Assembly: GCA_003476595.1 (NCBI GenBank)
Contig: DMTU01000339.1
Span: 3,992 to 10,306 of the forward strand
Origin: Acidimicrobiaceae bacterium
Lineage (GTDB): Bacteria > Actinomycetota > Acidimicrobiia > Acidimicrobiales > Salinilacustritrichaceae
Direction of reading: 5' to 3'
Length of the DNA: 6,315 nucleotides
The position numbers and the translations under genes were made by a program. Below the pieces are notes generated by a model that saw only the letters and a list, made by a program, of their open reading frames with translations, was not told where the DNA came from and made no database searches. Positions 1-5,935 of the stretch are shown here, in pieces (position 1 is the first letter of the stretch; each line of letters starts with the position of its first letter).

Positions 1-1
1 C

Positions 2-946
2 GCCGCCGTCGGGGGCGCCGTCGTCGCCAAGCGAGCGCTCGACAGCCACACGTCCAGGTGGGACACGAACCCCGACCACTGCGACGGCGACCCGCTCGGC
101 CTGCCCGCAACCACCGACATCGAGGTCGTCGCCGACGACGGGGCCCGGCTGGTGGGCCACCGCTGCGGTGACCCCAGCGGCCCCACCGCCCTGCTCGTCC
201 ACGGCTACATCGAGTCCGTCGGGTTCTGGGCCCCGGTCGTGCGTCGCCTCGCCGAGGCCGGCCTCGACGTCGTGATCGTCGACCAGCGGGGGCACGGGGG
301 CTCCGAGCGGGGCACCGCGCCGTTCGACACCGACACCCTCGCCGGCGACGTCCGCGCCTGGGTGGAGGGGCTCGACCTGCGCGACGCCGTCCTCGTCGGC
401 CACTCCATGGGCGGCGTCAGCGCCATGGCGTTCAGCGCCACGCACCCCGAGGTGGCCGCGGCTCGCCTGCAGGGCCAGGTCCTCGTCGCCACCCTCGCCT
501 TCCCCGAGCCGCTCTTCGGCCTGCCCGACGTCGACGTCGACCCCCGGCGGGTGGTCGGCCTCCTCGAGCGGGTGATGCAGCGCGAGACCCTGGCCCTGCT
601 GTTCGTGTCCCGGGTCTTCGGCACCTGGCCGACCCGTCCGGCGCTGGAGGCCACCCGGCAGGGCATCATGCGCACCGACCGCCAGACGCGCATCGACGCC
701 ATGGCCATGCTGCGATCCTTCGACCTCCGCCCCCACCTCCCGTCCATCGACCTGCCCACCGTCGTGGTCGCCGGCACCCACGACCAGCTCACGCCGCTCG
801 CGGGCAACGAGCTCATCGCCGAGTCCATCCCGGGGGCCCGCCTGGAGGTCCTCCCCGGCATGGGCCACATGCTCATGTTCGAGGCACCCGACGCCGTCAC
901 CGACGCCATCGTGCAGGCCACCAAGCCGGCCGACGCCACTCGATGA
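2..946 (+). CDS. alpha/beta-hydrolase fold protein, 5' end missing
   Basis: A serine hydrolase of the alpha/beta fold; the substrate is unknown. The frame is open from base 2 with no stop, so the gene starts upstream of the window. The GTG at 152 is an internal codon, because the 50 codons before it also read as family sequence. The first visible residues (AAVGGAVVAKRAL) look like the end of an N-terminal hydrophobic segment, so the enzyme may be membrane-anchored. Then come the oxyanion-region HGYIES, the strand/turn DQRGHGGS, the nucleophile elbow GHSMGG (Ser codon 404-406), the acid in GTHDQLTP (Asp codon 782-784) and the catalytic His in GMGHML (codon 866-868), so the triad is intact. The stop overlaps the menB start (ATGA), implying one transcript and coupled translation. 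That context suggests MenH, but the residue after the elbow Gly-Gly is Val, where MenH proteins usually have Arg. I therefore call only the fold with confidence; esterase or lipase-like activity is equally possible. Confidence 0.9.
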   Translation, partial: AAVGGAVVAKRALDSHTSRWDTNPDHCDGDPLGLPATTDIEVVADDGARLVGHRCGDPSGPTALLVHGYIESVGFWAPVVRRLAEAGLDVVIVDQRGHGGSERGTAPFDTDTLAGDVRAWVEGLDLRDAVLVGHSMGGVSAMAFSATHPEVAAARLQGQVLVATLAFPEPLFGLPDVDVDPRRVVGLLERVMQRETLALLFVSRVFGTWPTRPALEATRQGIMRTDRQTRIDAMAMLRSFDLRPHLPSIDLPTVVVAGTHDQLTPLAGNELIAESIPGARLEVLPGMGHMLMFEAPDAVTDAIVQATKPADATR

Positions 947-1863
947 GCGACCCGATGCAGGACCACGTCTCCGACACCTTCGACCCCGAGGCCTGGCGCC
1001 CGGTCGAGGGCTTCGACCTCACCGACATCACCTACCACCGCGCCGTCGACGCCGGGGTGGTCCGGGTCGCCTTCGACCGCCCCGAGATCCGCAACGCGTT
1101 CCGGCCCCACACCGTCGACGAGCTGTACCGGGTGCTCGACCACGCCCGGATGAGCGCGGACGTCGGCTGCGTGCTGCTCACCGGCAACGGCCCCTCACCG
1201 AAGGACGGCGGCTGGGCGTTCTGCTCCGGCGGCGACCAGCGCATCCGCGGCAAGGACGGCTACAAGTACTCCGACTCCGAGACCGCGGAGGGCATCGACC
1301 CGGCGATGAGCGGCCGGCTCCACATCCTCGAGGTCCAGCGCCTCATCCGGTTCATGCCCAAGGCCGTCATCGCGGTGGTCCCCGGATGGGCCGCCGGCGG
1401 CGGGCACTCCCTGCACGTGGTGTGCGACCTCACCATCGCGTCCCGCCAGCACGCCCGCTTCAAGCAGACCGACCTCGACGTCGCCTCGGTCGACGGCGGC
1501 TTCGGCTCCGCCTACCTCGCCCGCCAGGTCGGCCAGAAGTTCGCCCGCGAGATCTTCCTGCTGGCCGAGGAGTACTCCGCCGACGACGCCCACCGCATGG
1601 GGATGGTCAACCGGGTCGTCGACCACGACGAGCTCGAGGCGGTCGCCCTCCAGTGGGGTCGAACCATCTGCGGCAAGTCCCCCACCGCCACCCGGATGTT
1701 CAAGTTCGGGATGAACCTCATCGACGACGGCCTCATCGGCCAGCAGGTGTTCGCCGGCGAGGCGACCCGGCTCATCTACGGCACCGACGAGGCCCAGGAG
1801 GGCCGGGACAGCTTCCTCCAGAAGCGCGACGCCGACTGGTCGGGCGTCCCCTACCACTACTGA
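943..1863 (+). CDS. menB: 1,4-dihydroxy-2-naphthoyl-CoA synthase (MenB)
   Basis: Crotonase-superfamily enzyme that closes the ring of o-succinylbenzoyl-CoA to 1,4-dihydroxy-2-naphthoyl-CoA in cytoplasmic menaquinone synthesis. The protein is 306 residues, close to the roughly 300-320 of actinobacterial MenB. Visible signatures are CSGGDQRIRG (94-103, CoA/oxyanion region), GWAAGGGHSLHVVCDL (148-163), FKQTDLDV (173-180), SVDGGFGSAYLARQVGQK (182-199) and a C-terminal YGTDEAQEGRDSFLQKR (279-295), whose Tyr279 matches the conserved C-terminal tyrosine. QTD has Asp177 where E. coli-type enzymes have Gly (QTG), the position that holds a bicarbonate cofactor. Asp marks the bicarbonate-independent type known from Mycobacterium. 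The ATG at 943 overlaps the upstream stop and has no obvious Shine-Dalgarno sequence, so translation is probably coupled to the hydrolase. Other men genes are not in view. The transcript probably ends at the palindrome 4 bases after the stop. Confidence 0.97.
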   Translation: MSDPMQDHVSDTFDPEAWRPVEGFDLTDITYHRAVDAGVVRVAFDRPEIRNAFRPHTVDELYRVLDHARMSADVGCVLLTGNGPSPKDGGWAFCSGGDQRIRGKDGYKYSDSETAEGIDPAMSGRLHILEVQRLIRFMPKAVIAVVPGWAAGGGHSLHVVCDLTIASRQHARFKQTDLDVASVDGGFGSAYLARQVGQKFAREIFLLAEEYSADDAHRMGMVNRVVDHDELEAVALQWGRTICGKSPTATRMFKFGMNLIDDGLIGQQVFAGEATRLIYGTDEAQEGRDSFLQKRDADWSGVPYHY

Positions 1864-1866
1864 TCT

Positions 1867-1916
1867 GTTCCTCACGCGCAGAACGACGGTGCCACGTCGA
1901 TCTGCGCGTCGGGAAC
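1867..1916. terminator. 50-nt near-perfect palindrome, probable bidirectional terminator
   Basis: Bases 1867-1916 fold symmetrically around 1891.5 without bulges. GTTCC (1867-1871) pairs with GGAAC (1912-1916), then T1872-G1911 wobble and one C-C mismatch. ACGCGCAGA (1874-1882) pairs with TCTGCGCGT (1901-1909). After one A-A mismatch, CGACG (1884-1888) pairs with CGTCG (1895-1899), around a 6-base loop GTGCCA. That is 19 Watson-Crick pairs plus a wobble out of 22 positions. It sits between the convergent stops of menB (1863) and the lactate dehydrogenase (1925), as expected for a shared terminator. Neither side has a T-tract, which is common in high-GC actinobacteria. A protein-binding site or a dispersed repeat copy is the alternative. 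Confidence 0.7.
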
Positions 1917-1924
1917 GTCGATGG

Positions 1925-2875
1925 TCAGGCGTCGAGGGCGGCGTGGACCTCGTCGAGGGCCGCGGCCGAGGCCCGGAGGGCCTCCTCCTCGTCGGGTTCG
2001 AGCGGTGGGGCGATGACGCCGTCGATCCCGCCGCGGCCGATCCGCGCCGGCAGGCTCAGCCAGGGACCGGTGATGCCGTACTCCCCGGTGAAGGGCACCG
2101 ACACGGGAGCGACGGTGCGCTCGTCGCGCAGGATGGCCGCCACCAGCTCCCGGATCACCGAGCCGATCGCCCAGTTCGTCCAACCCTTGCGGGCGACGAT
2201 CTCGTAGGCGGCCGTCCGGACCTCCTCGGCCAGCGAGCGCATCGCCGCCCCGTCCCAGGACACGCCGAGCACGCTCCGGTCGCGGATCGTGGTGCCCCCG
2301 ATCGACACGAGGCTCCACGGCACCATCTCGGTGTCGCCGTGCTCACCGAGCACGTAGCCGTGCACCGACTGCGGATCGACCCGGTAGCGCCGGCCGAGCA
2401 GGGCCCGCAGGCGGGCGGAGTCGAGCGTGGTCCCGGTGCCGATGATCCGCTCCCGGGGGCGGGCGCTGAGGTCGGCGAAGATCCGGCTCATGATGTCGAC
2501 CGGATTGGTGGCGATCAGCACGACCGCCTCCGAAGCGTGCTCGTCCAACCCGTCGGCGACGGACCGGAACACCTCCGCGTTGCGGGCGAGCAGGTCGATG
2601 CGGGTCTCCCCCGGCTGCTGCGACACGCCCGCGCACAGCACGACCACGGCCGCACCGGCGAGCTGCTCGACGCCACCGGCCCGCACGTCGCAGGCGCCCA
2701 CCAGGGCCTGCCCGTGCATCAGGTCCATGGCCTCGCCCTCGGCCCGGCGCTCGTCGAGGTCCACGAGGGTGAGCCGCGAGACCATCGAGGCGTGGAAGAG
2801 GGCGGCGGCCGACGCCATCCCGACGTGTCCCACCCCGACGATCCCCACGTGGCCGCCGTCCATCTGCTGGGTCAT
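1925..2875 (-). CDS. ldh: L-lactate dehydrogenase (NAD-dependent)
   Basis: Interconverts pyruvate and L-lactate with NAD(H) in the cytoplasm. The 316-residue product matches the usual 310-330. From the N-terminus: Rossmann loop GVGHVG (14-19); Asp39 ending the second strand, indicating NAD rather than NADP; active-site loop SQQPGETR (85-92); TNPVD (123-127); LDSARLR (151-157); the catalytic histidine in GEHGD (177-181, His179); and GWTNWAIG (231-238). The loop has Gln86 at the substrate-specificity position. Lactate dehydrogenases have Gln there and malate dehydrogenases Arg, so I choose lactate. The catalytic set (Arg92, Asp152, Arg155, His179, Thr233) is intact. I chose the ATG at 2875. An in-frame ATG at 2863 would also keep the whole Rossmann fold, and neither has a good Shine-Dalgarno sequence. 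An ATG at 2938 would add about 20 residues of unlikely sequence. It is divergent from the amidohydrolase and monocistronic in this window. Confidence 0.93.
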   Translation of the reverse strand: MTQQMDGGHVGIVGVGHVGMASAAALFHASMVSRLTLVDLDERRAEGEAMDLMHGQALVGACDVRAGGVEQLAGAAVVVLCAGVSQQPGETRIDLLARNAEVFRSVADGLDEHASEAVVLIATNPVDIMSRIFADLSARPRERIIGTGTTLDSARLRALLGRRYRVDPQSVHGYVLGEHGDTEMVPWSLVSIGGTTIRDRSVLGVSWDGAAMRSLAEEVRTAAYEIVARKGWTNWAIGSVIRELVAAILRDERTVAPVSVPFTGEYGITGPWLSLPARIGRGGIDGVIAPPLEPDEEEALRASAAALDEVHAALDA

Positions 2876-2981
2876 CGCGCCAGCGTCGCAGATCGGGCCC
2901 GGCCCCGTGGTCCGGCCACTGGCAACGTCCGTTTCCATGTGGGACGATGCGGCCGATGCTCGCTCCCAGGGGGAACTGAAG
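2876..2981. promoter_or_regulatory. divergent promoter region, lactate dehydrogenase / amidohydrolase
   Basis: These 106 bases separate two divergent genes and must hold both promoters. I find no convincing -10 hexamer on either strand. Two small structures are visible. One is an imperfect inverted repeat at 2904-2922 (CC-C-GTGG-TCCGG-CCAC-T-GG, six of seven arm positions complementary). The other is a tandem CGATGC at 2945-2950 and 2954-2959, a 9-base period. Both are short enough to arise by chance in such GC-rich DNA. The location as a promoter region is inferred from gene orientation. Confidence 0.4.
2968..2975 (+). promoter_or_regulatory. ribosome binding site of the amidohydrolase
   Basis: AGGGGGAA ends 6 bases before the ATG at 2982. 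It is the clearest Shine-Dalgarno sequence in the window and decides this start over the many upstream in-frame codons, since the frame is open back to 2427 on this strand. The conserved N-terminus HDLVIRNGTIVDG follows directly. Confidence 0.7.
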
Positions 2982-4697
2982 ATGCACGACCTCGTCATCC
3001 GCAACGGCACCATCGTCGACGGCACCGGTGCCGACCGCTTCCACGGGGACGTGGCCGTCGACGACGGCATCATCACCGAGATCTCGCGGGACGGCGGGTC
3101 GGTGGGCGCGGGCCGCCAGGAGCTCGACGCCGACGGCACCCTGGTCACCCCCGGCTGGGTCGACATCCACACCCACTACGACGGTCAGGTCACCTGGGAC
3201 CCGGAGATGGCCCCCTCGTCCTGGCACGGGGCGACGACCGTGGTCATGGGCAACTGCGGCGTCGGCTTCGCCCCGGCCCGACCCGACGAGCGGGACTTCC
3301 TCATCGAGCTGATGGAGGCGGTCGAGGACATCCCGGGCACGGCGCTGCACGAGGGGATCGACTGGCAGTGGGAGAGCTTCGGCGAGTACCTCGACGCGCT
3401 CGAGGCCATGCCCCGCACGATCGATGTGGCCGCCCAGGTCCCCCATGCCGCCCTGCGCGCCTACGTCCTCGGCAAGGACGCCCACGATGCCGAGGTCTCC
3501 GCGGAGCACCTCCAGCAGATGGCCGACCTCACGGCGGAGGCCGTCCGGGCCGGCGCCCTCGGCTTCTCGACCAGCCGCACGATCCTGCACACCTCCAAGC
3601 ACGGCCTCATCCCGGGCACCACGGCCGTGCCCGACGAGCTGCTGGCCATCGGCCACGGCATCTCCCAGGGCGGCCCGGCGGTGTTCCAGTTCGTCTCCGA
3701 CGGCCTCGGCACCGAGTCCGTCGAGCGCCAATGGATCCGCGACCTGGCCCGGCTGCCCGGCGTCACCGTCACCTACTCCCTCGCCCAGTCGCCCCGGGAC
3801 CCCAACGCCTTCAAGGAGGCGCTCGACGAGGCCCAGGCGCTGCGCGAGCAGGGCCAGACCGTGGTGCCCCAGGTGCCGAGCCGACCCACGGGGATGCTCT
3901 TCGGCCTGCAGAGCAGCTTCCACCCGTTCATGGCGCACCCGACCTACCGGCCGCTGTGGGAGCTCTCCCTCGACGAGCGCGTCGCCCGGCTGCGGGACCC
4001 CGAGGTCCGGGCCCGGCTGCTGTCCGAGGAGCCCCGCACCCGCAACGCGTCGGCGCTGTACCTGGCCACCAACTGGGAGCAGATCTTCCGCCTCGGCACC
4101 GACTGCGACTACGAGCCCACGCCGGAATCCTCGGTGGCGGCCACCGCAGCACGGGAGGGCCGCAGCGAGCAGGAGGTCGTCCTCGACTGGCTGCTGGAGC
4201 AGGACGGCAAGAGCCTGCTGTTCAGCCCGCTCGGCTCCTACGTCGAGAAGAACCACGACGCGATCCGCTCGATGATCGAGCACCCGGCCTCGGCCGTCGG
4301 CCTGTCCGACGGCGGCGCCCACTGCGGCCTGATCTGCGACGCGTCGTTCCCGACCTACCTGCTGACCCACTGGACCCGCGACCGCACCCGGGGCGACAAG
4401 CTCCCCCTCGAGCTGGTCGTCAACAAGCAGACCAAGGCCACCGCCGACGTCTACGGCCTGGGGGACCGTGGCGTCCTCCAGGTCGGCAAGCGGGCCGACG
4501 TCAACGTCATCGACCTCGACGCCCTCCACCTCCACGTGCCCCACATGATCTTCGACCTCCCGGCCGGAGGCCGACGGCTCGTGCAGCCCGTCGACGGCTA
4601 CCGCTGGACGGTGCAGGCCGGCGAGATCACCTTCGTCGACGGCGAGGCCACCGGCGCGCGACCCGGCCGGGTGGTGCGGGGCCGACGGAACGGGTAG
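2982..4697 (+). CDS. amidohydrolase, N-acyl-D-amino-acid deacylase-like family
   Basis: A 571-residue cytoplasmic metal-dependent hydrolase of the amidohydrolase superfamily. The closest type I recognise is D-aminoacylase (hydrolysis of N-acyl-D-amino acids), but the true substrate is unknown. The small beta domain opens with DLVIRNGTIVDGTG (3-16), and the TIM barrel begins at VTPGWVDIHTHYDG (55-68). His63 and His65 are metal ligands. Cys92 in MGNCGVGFAP (89-98) matches the bridging cysteine of D-aminoacylases, and Asp443 in LSDGGAHCG (441-449) is the catalytic aspartate. GALGFSTSR (191-199) is a family hallmark. The C-terminal part (VGKRADVNVIDLD, 501-513) rebuilds the beta domain. At the strands where D-aminoacylase has two further metal-binding histidines, this protein reads AVFQFVSDG (233-241) and VTVTYSLAQ (261-269), with no histidine. 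I recall the same lack in other actinobacterial relatives. The zinc-ribbon gene follows after 9 bases, so the two are probably cotranscribed. Confidence 0.92.
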   Translation: MHDLVIRNGTIVDGTGADRFHGDVAVDDGIITEISRDGGSVGAGRQELDADGTLVTPGWVDIHTHYDGQVTWDPEMAPSSWHGATTVVMGNCGVGFAPARPDERDFLIELMEAVEDIPGTALHEGIDWQWESFGEYLDALEAMPRTIDVAAQVPHAALRAYVLGKDAHDAEVSAEHLQQMADLTAEAVRAGALGFSTSRTILHTSKHGLIPGTTAVPDELLAIGHGISQGGPAVFQFVSDGLGTESVERQWIRDLARLPGVTVTYSLAQSPRDPNAFKEALDEAQALREQGQTVVPQVPSRPTGMLFGLQSSFHPFMAHPTYRPLWELSLDERVARLRDPEVRARLLSEEPRTRNASALYLATNWEQIFRLGTDCDYEPTPESSVAATAAREGRSEQEVVLDWLLEQDGKSLLFSPLGSYVEKNHDAIRSMIEHPASAVGLSDGGAHCGLICDASFPTYLLTHWTRDRTRGDKLPLELVVNKQTKATADVYGLGDRGVLQVGKRADVNVIDLDALHLHVPHMIFDLPAGGRRLVQPVDGYRWTVQAGEITFVDGEATGARPGRVVRGRRNG

Positions 4698-4706
4698 GGC
4701 ACGGGC

Positions 4707-5111
4707 ATGGCTGACCCCCAGGCTCCCGACCACGAGGATGACGACATGGACCCCGTCCCCGGAGCACCCTCCGACAACACCACCGCCGTCGCCGAGATCG
4801 AGGATCTCCGCGAGCAGGGGTACGGGGCCGACTTCGTCGTCGGCGAGGGCGGCGTGGTGCGCTGCACCCAGTGCCGCCACGAGGAGCGGCCCGAGGACGT
4901 CGAGGTCGACGTGTTCCGCCGCATGGAGGGCGCATCCGACCCGGATGACATGTCGGCGATCCTGGCCATGACGTGCCGGGAGTGCGGCACCAAGGGCATC
5001 GCCATGGTCGGGTACGGCCCCCGCGCCTCGGCCGACGAGGGGGACCTGCTGCTCGCCGTCGACACCCCCGAGGACGAGGGCACCGACGCCTCCGTCGACA
5101 ACCCGGCCTGA
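4707..5111 (+). CDS. small conserved zinc-ribbon-like protein, function unknown
   Basis: A 134-residue acidic protein without signal peptide or membrane segment. Two CxxC knuckles, CTQC (53-56) and CREC (90-93), are 33 residues apart and can bind one zinc ion. Between them lies a conserved-looking stretch, FRRMEGASDPDDMSA (70-84), and after them GTKGIAMVGYGPRAS (94-108). I recall this pattern from short uncharacterised actinobacterial proteins. The first 30 and last 20 residues are Asp/Glu/Pro-rich and probably disordered. It begins 9 bases after the amidohydrolase stop. The AGGG at 4696-4699 overlaps that TAG and spaces well with the ATG at 4707. A second in-frame ATG at 4746 has its own GAGGA (4734-4738) at good spacing, so a product 13 residues shorter is possible. 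A role in binding nucleic acid or protein would be only a guess. Confidence 0.8.
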   Translation: MADPQAPDHEDDDMDPVPGAPSDNTTAVAEIEDLREQGYGADFVVGEGGVVRCTQCRHEERPEDVEVDVFRRMEGASDPDDMSAILAMTCRECGTKGIAMVGYGPRASADEGDLLLAVDTPEDEGTDASVDNPA

Positions 5112-5118
5112 GCGGCGC

Positions 5119-5859
5119 CTACGCCCGAGGCACCACCGTCACCGTGACGGGCAGGTGGTCCGACAGCGCGGCGTAGCGCTCGAAGCCGGGTTCGGCTGCG
5201 TCCGGCACGGCCACGTCGACGACCTCGAGCCCTCCGCCGATGAGGGCGTAGTCGAGCCGCTGGTCCGGGGGCCGATCCCGGCGCGTGCTCGACCAGTTGG
5301 TCGGCCCCTGCTCGTCCGGGTGCAGCTCGCCCCACGCGTCGCGGAGGCCGTGGGCGGCGAACGCGGCCAGGACCTCCGAGCCGGGGTGGGTGTTCAGGTC
5401 GCCGACGACGCAGCCGCGCCCGACCGGGGCTGGCCCGGCACCGAGCAGCCCGACCGCCAGCTCAGCCTGGCGTGCCCGCTCGGCGTCGCCGACCCCGGCG
5501 CCGAGGTGGACCGCCACGACGACCAGCGGGCCGTCGGCGCCCACCACCGTGGCCCGCACCGCGATCCGACGCCGCCACGACCAGACCCGGTACGGATGGG
5601 CGAGGTGGACGGTGGCGACGTCCTCCGCCGGCGACGGCGACAGGAGCGCCAGACCCTCGGCCGGCGCCACGAGCGGCCAGTGCTTGCACCGCCACACCAG
5701 CGACCACCCGAGCCGGGTCGCCAGCCAGCGGGCCTGGGCCCGCTGGACCTCCTGCAGCGCCACGAGGTCGGGGAGGGAATCGGCGATGACGGTGGCCAGG
5801 GACTCGAGGTCGGGCCGCGCCCGGCCCTGCACGTTCCACGTCAGGATCCGGGTCGCCAT
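5119..5859 (-). CDS. endonuclease/exonuclease/phosphatase-family hydrolase
   Basis: A 246-residue enzyme of the EEP (DNase I / exonuclease III / inositol phosphatase) fold that cleaves phosphodiester or phosphomonoester bonds with Mg2+. The substrate is unknown. All core motifs are present in order: TWNVQ (7-11, Asn9), LQEV (35-38, metal ligand Glu37), VHLG (117-120, His118), GDLNTHP (153-159, Asp154 and Asn156), RLDYAL (201-206, Asp203) and the catalytic SDHLPV (233-238, His235). The length suits a single catalytic domain. No signal peptide or membrane segment is visible, so it is probably cytoplasmic. I chose the ATG at 5859 because the fold begins right after it (MATRILTWN). The in-frame GTG at 5877 would add six residues, and neither site has a strong Shine-Dalgarno sequence. 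The stop is 7 bases from the convergent zinc-ribbon gene. It shares a promoter region with the divergent acyl-CoA dehydrogenase, but that does not reveal its substrate. Confidence 0.9.
   Translation of the reverse strand: MATRILTWNVQGRARPDLESLATVIADSLPDLVALQEVQRAQARWLATRLGWSLVWRCKHWPLVAPAEGLALLSPSPAEDVATVHLAHPYRVWSWRRRIAVRATVVGADGPLVVVAVHLGAGVGDAERARQAELAVGLLGAGPAPVGRGCVVGDLNTHPGSEVLAAFAAHGLRDAWGELHPDEQGPTNWSSTRRDRPPDQRLDYALIGGGLEVVDVAVPDAAEPGFERYAALSDHLPVTVTVVPRA
5131..5157. terminator. possible terminator hairpin at the convergent 3' ends
   Basis: CCGTCA (5136-5141) and TGACGG (5145-5150) form a perfect 6-bp stem with a CCG loop. CACC (5131-5134) and GGTG (5154-5157) can extend it across an asymmetric internal loop. 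It lies 20 bases past the zinc-ribbon stop, inside the last codons of the opposite EEP gene, where it encodes a Val-Thr repeat. The codon repeat (GTC ACC GTG ACG) may explain the symmetry, and no T-tract follows, so terminator function is only a weak inference. Confidence 0.25.
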
Positions 5860-5935
5860 GGGCCCATCGTGCCCCACCGCGAGCGGCCCCGGAACGACTT
5901 GACCGGCGGGTCAAGTTTGTGGCTCCATGTTGGCC
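5860..5935. promoter_or_regulatory. divergent promoter region, EEP hydrolase / acyl-CoA dehydrogenase
   Basis: These 76 bases separate the two divergent genes. The main content is the inverted repeat at 5897-5916. TTGACC occurs once on each strand inside it (5899-5904 on +, 5914-5909 on -) and resembles a -35 box in both directions, but I see no matching -10 hexamer 16-18 bases downstream on either side. Apart from that repeat I see nothing definite in it. Confidence 0.45.
5897..5916. promoter_or_regulatory. palindromic operator candidate (ACTTGACC-N4-GGTCAAGT)
   Basis: ACTTGACC (5897-5904) and GGTCAAGT (5909-5916) are perfect reverse complements around a GGCG spacer. The repeat ends 19 bases before the acyl-CoA dehydrogenase ATG at 5936 and lies 37 bases from the EEP start. 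A 16-18 bp core with GACC/GGTC half-sites is typical of TetR-type repressors, which often control fatty-acid or lipid oxidation genes in actinobacteria. The regulator is not in the window, so the family is an inference. Confidence 0.55.

Noticed and set aside
205..1143. Antisense frame of 312 codons opposite the hydrolase and menB
   Set aside because: Ser/Arg/Thr-rich low-complexity translation with no motif, spanning the junction of two real genes; a shadow of their GC-rich third positions.
1925..2875. Malate dehydrogenase as the identity of the 2-hydroxyacid dehydrogenase
   Set aside because: The active-site loop carries Gln (SQQPGETR) at the specificity position, not the Arg of malate dehydrogenases.
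2904..2922. Imperfect inverted repeat GTGG-N5-CCAC in the ldh/amidohydrolase gap as an operator
   Set aside because: The arms are only 4 bp plus 2 after a mismatch and made mostly of G and C, so chance is a sufficient explanation. Noted only in the promoter-region entry.
1889..4714. Very long open frame on + (941 codons) and a similar one on - at 2343-4880 (845 codons)
   Set aside because: Both overlap well-recognised genes in other frames, are dominated by Arg, Gly, Pro and Ala or by Val, Gly and Asp as expected of shadow frames in GC-rich DNA, and show no family motif.
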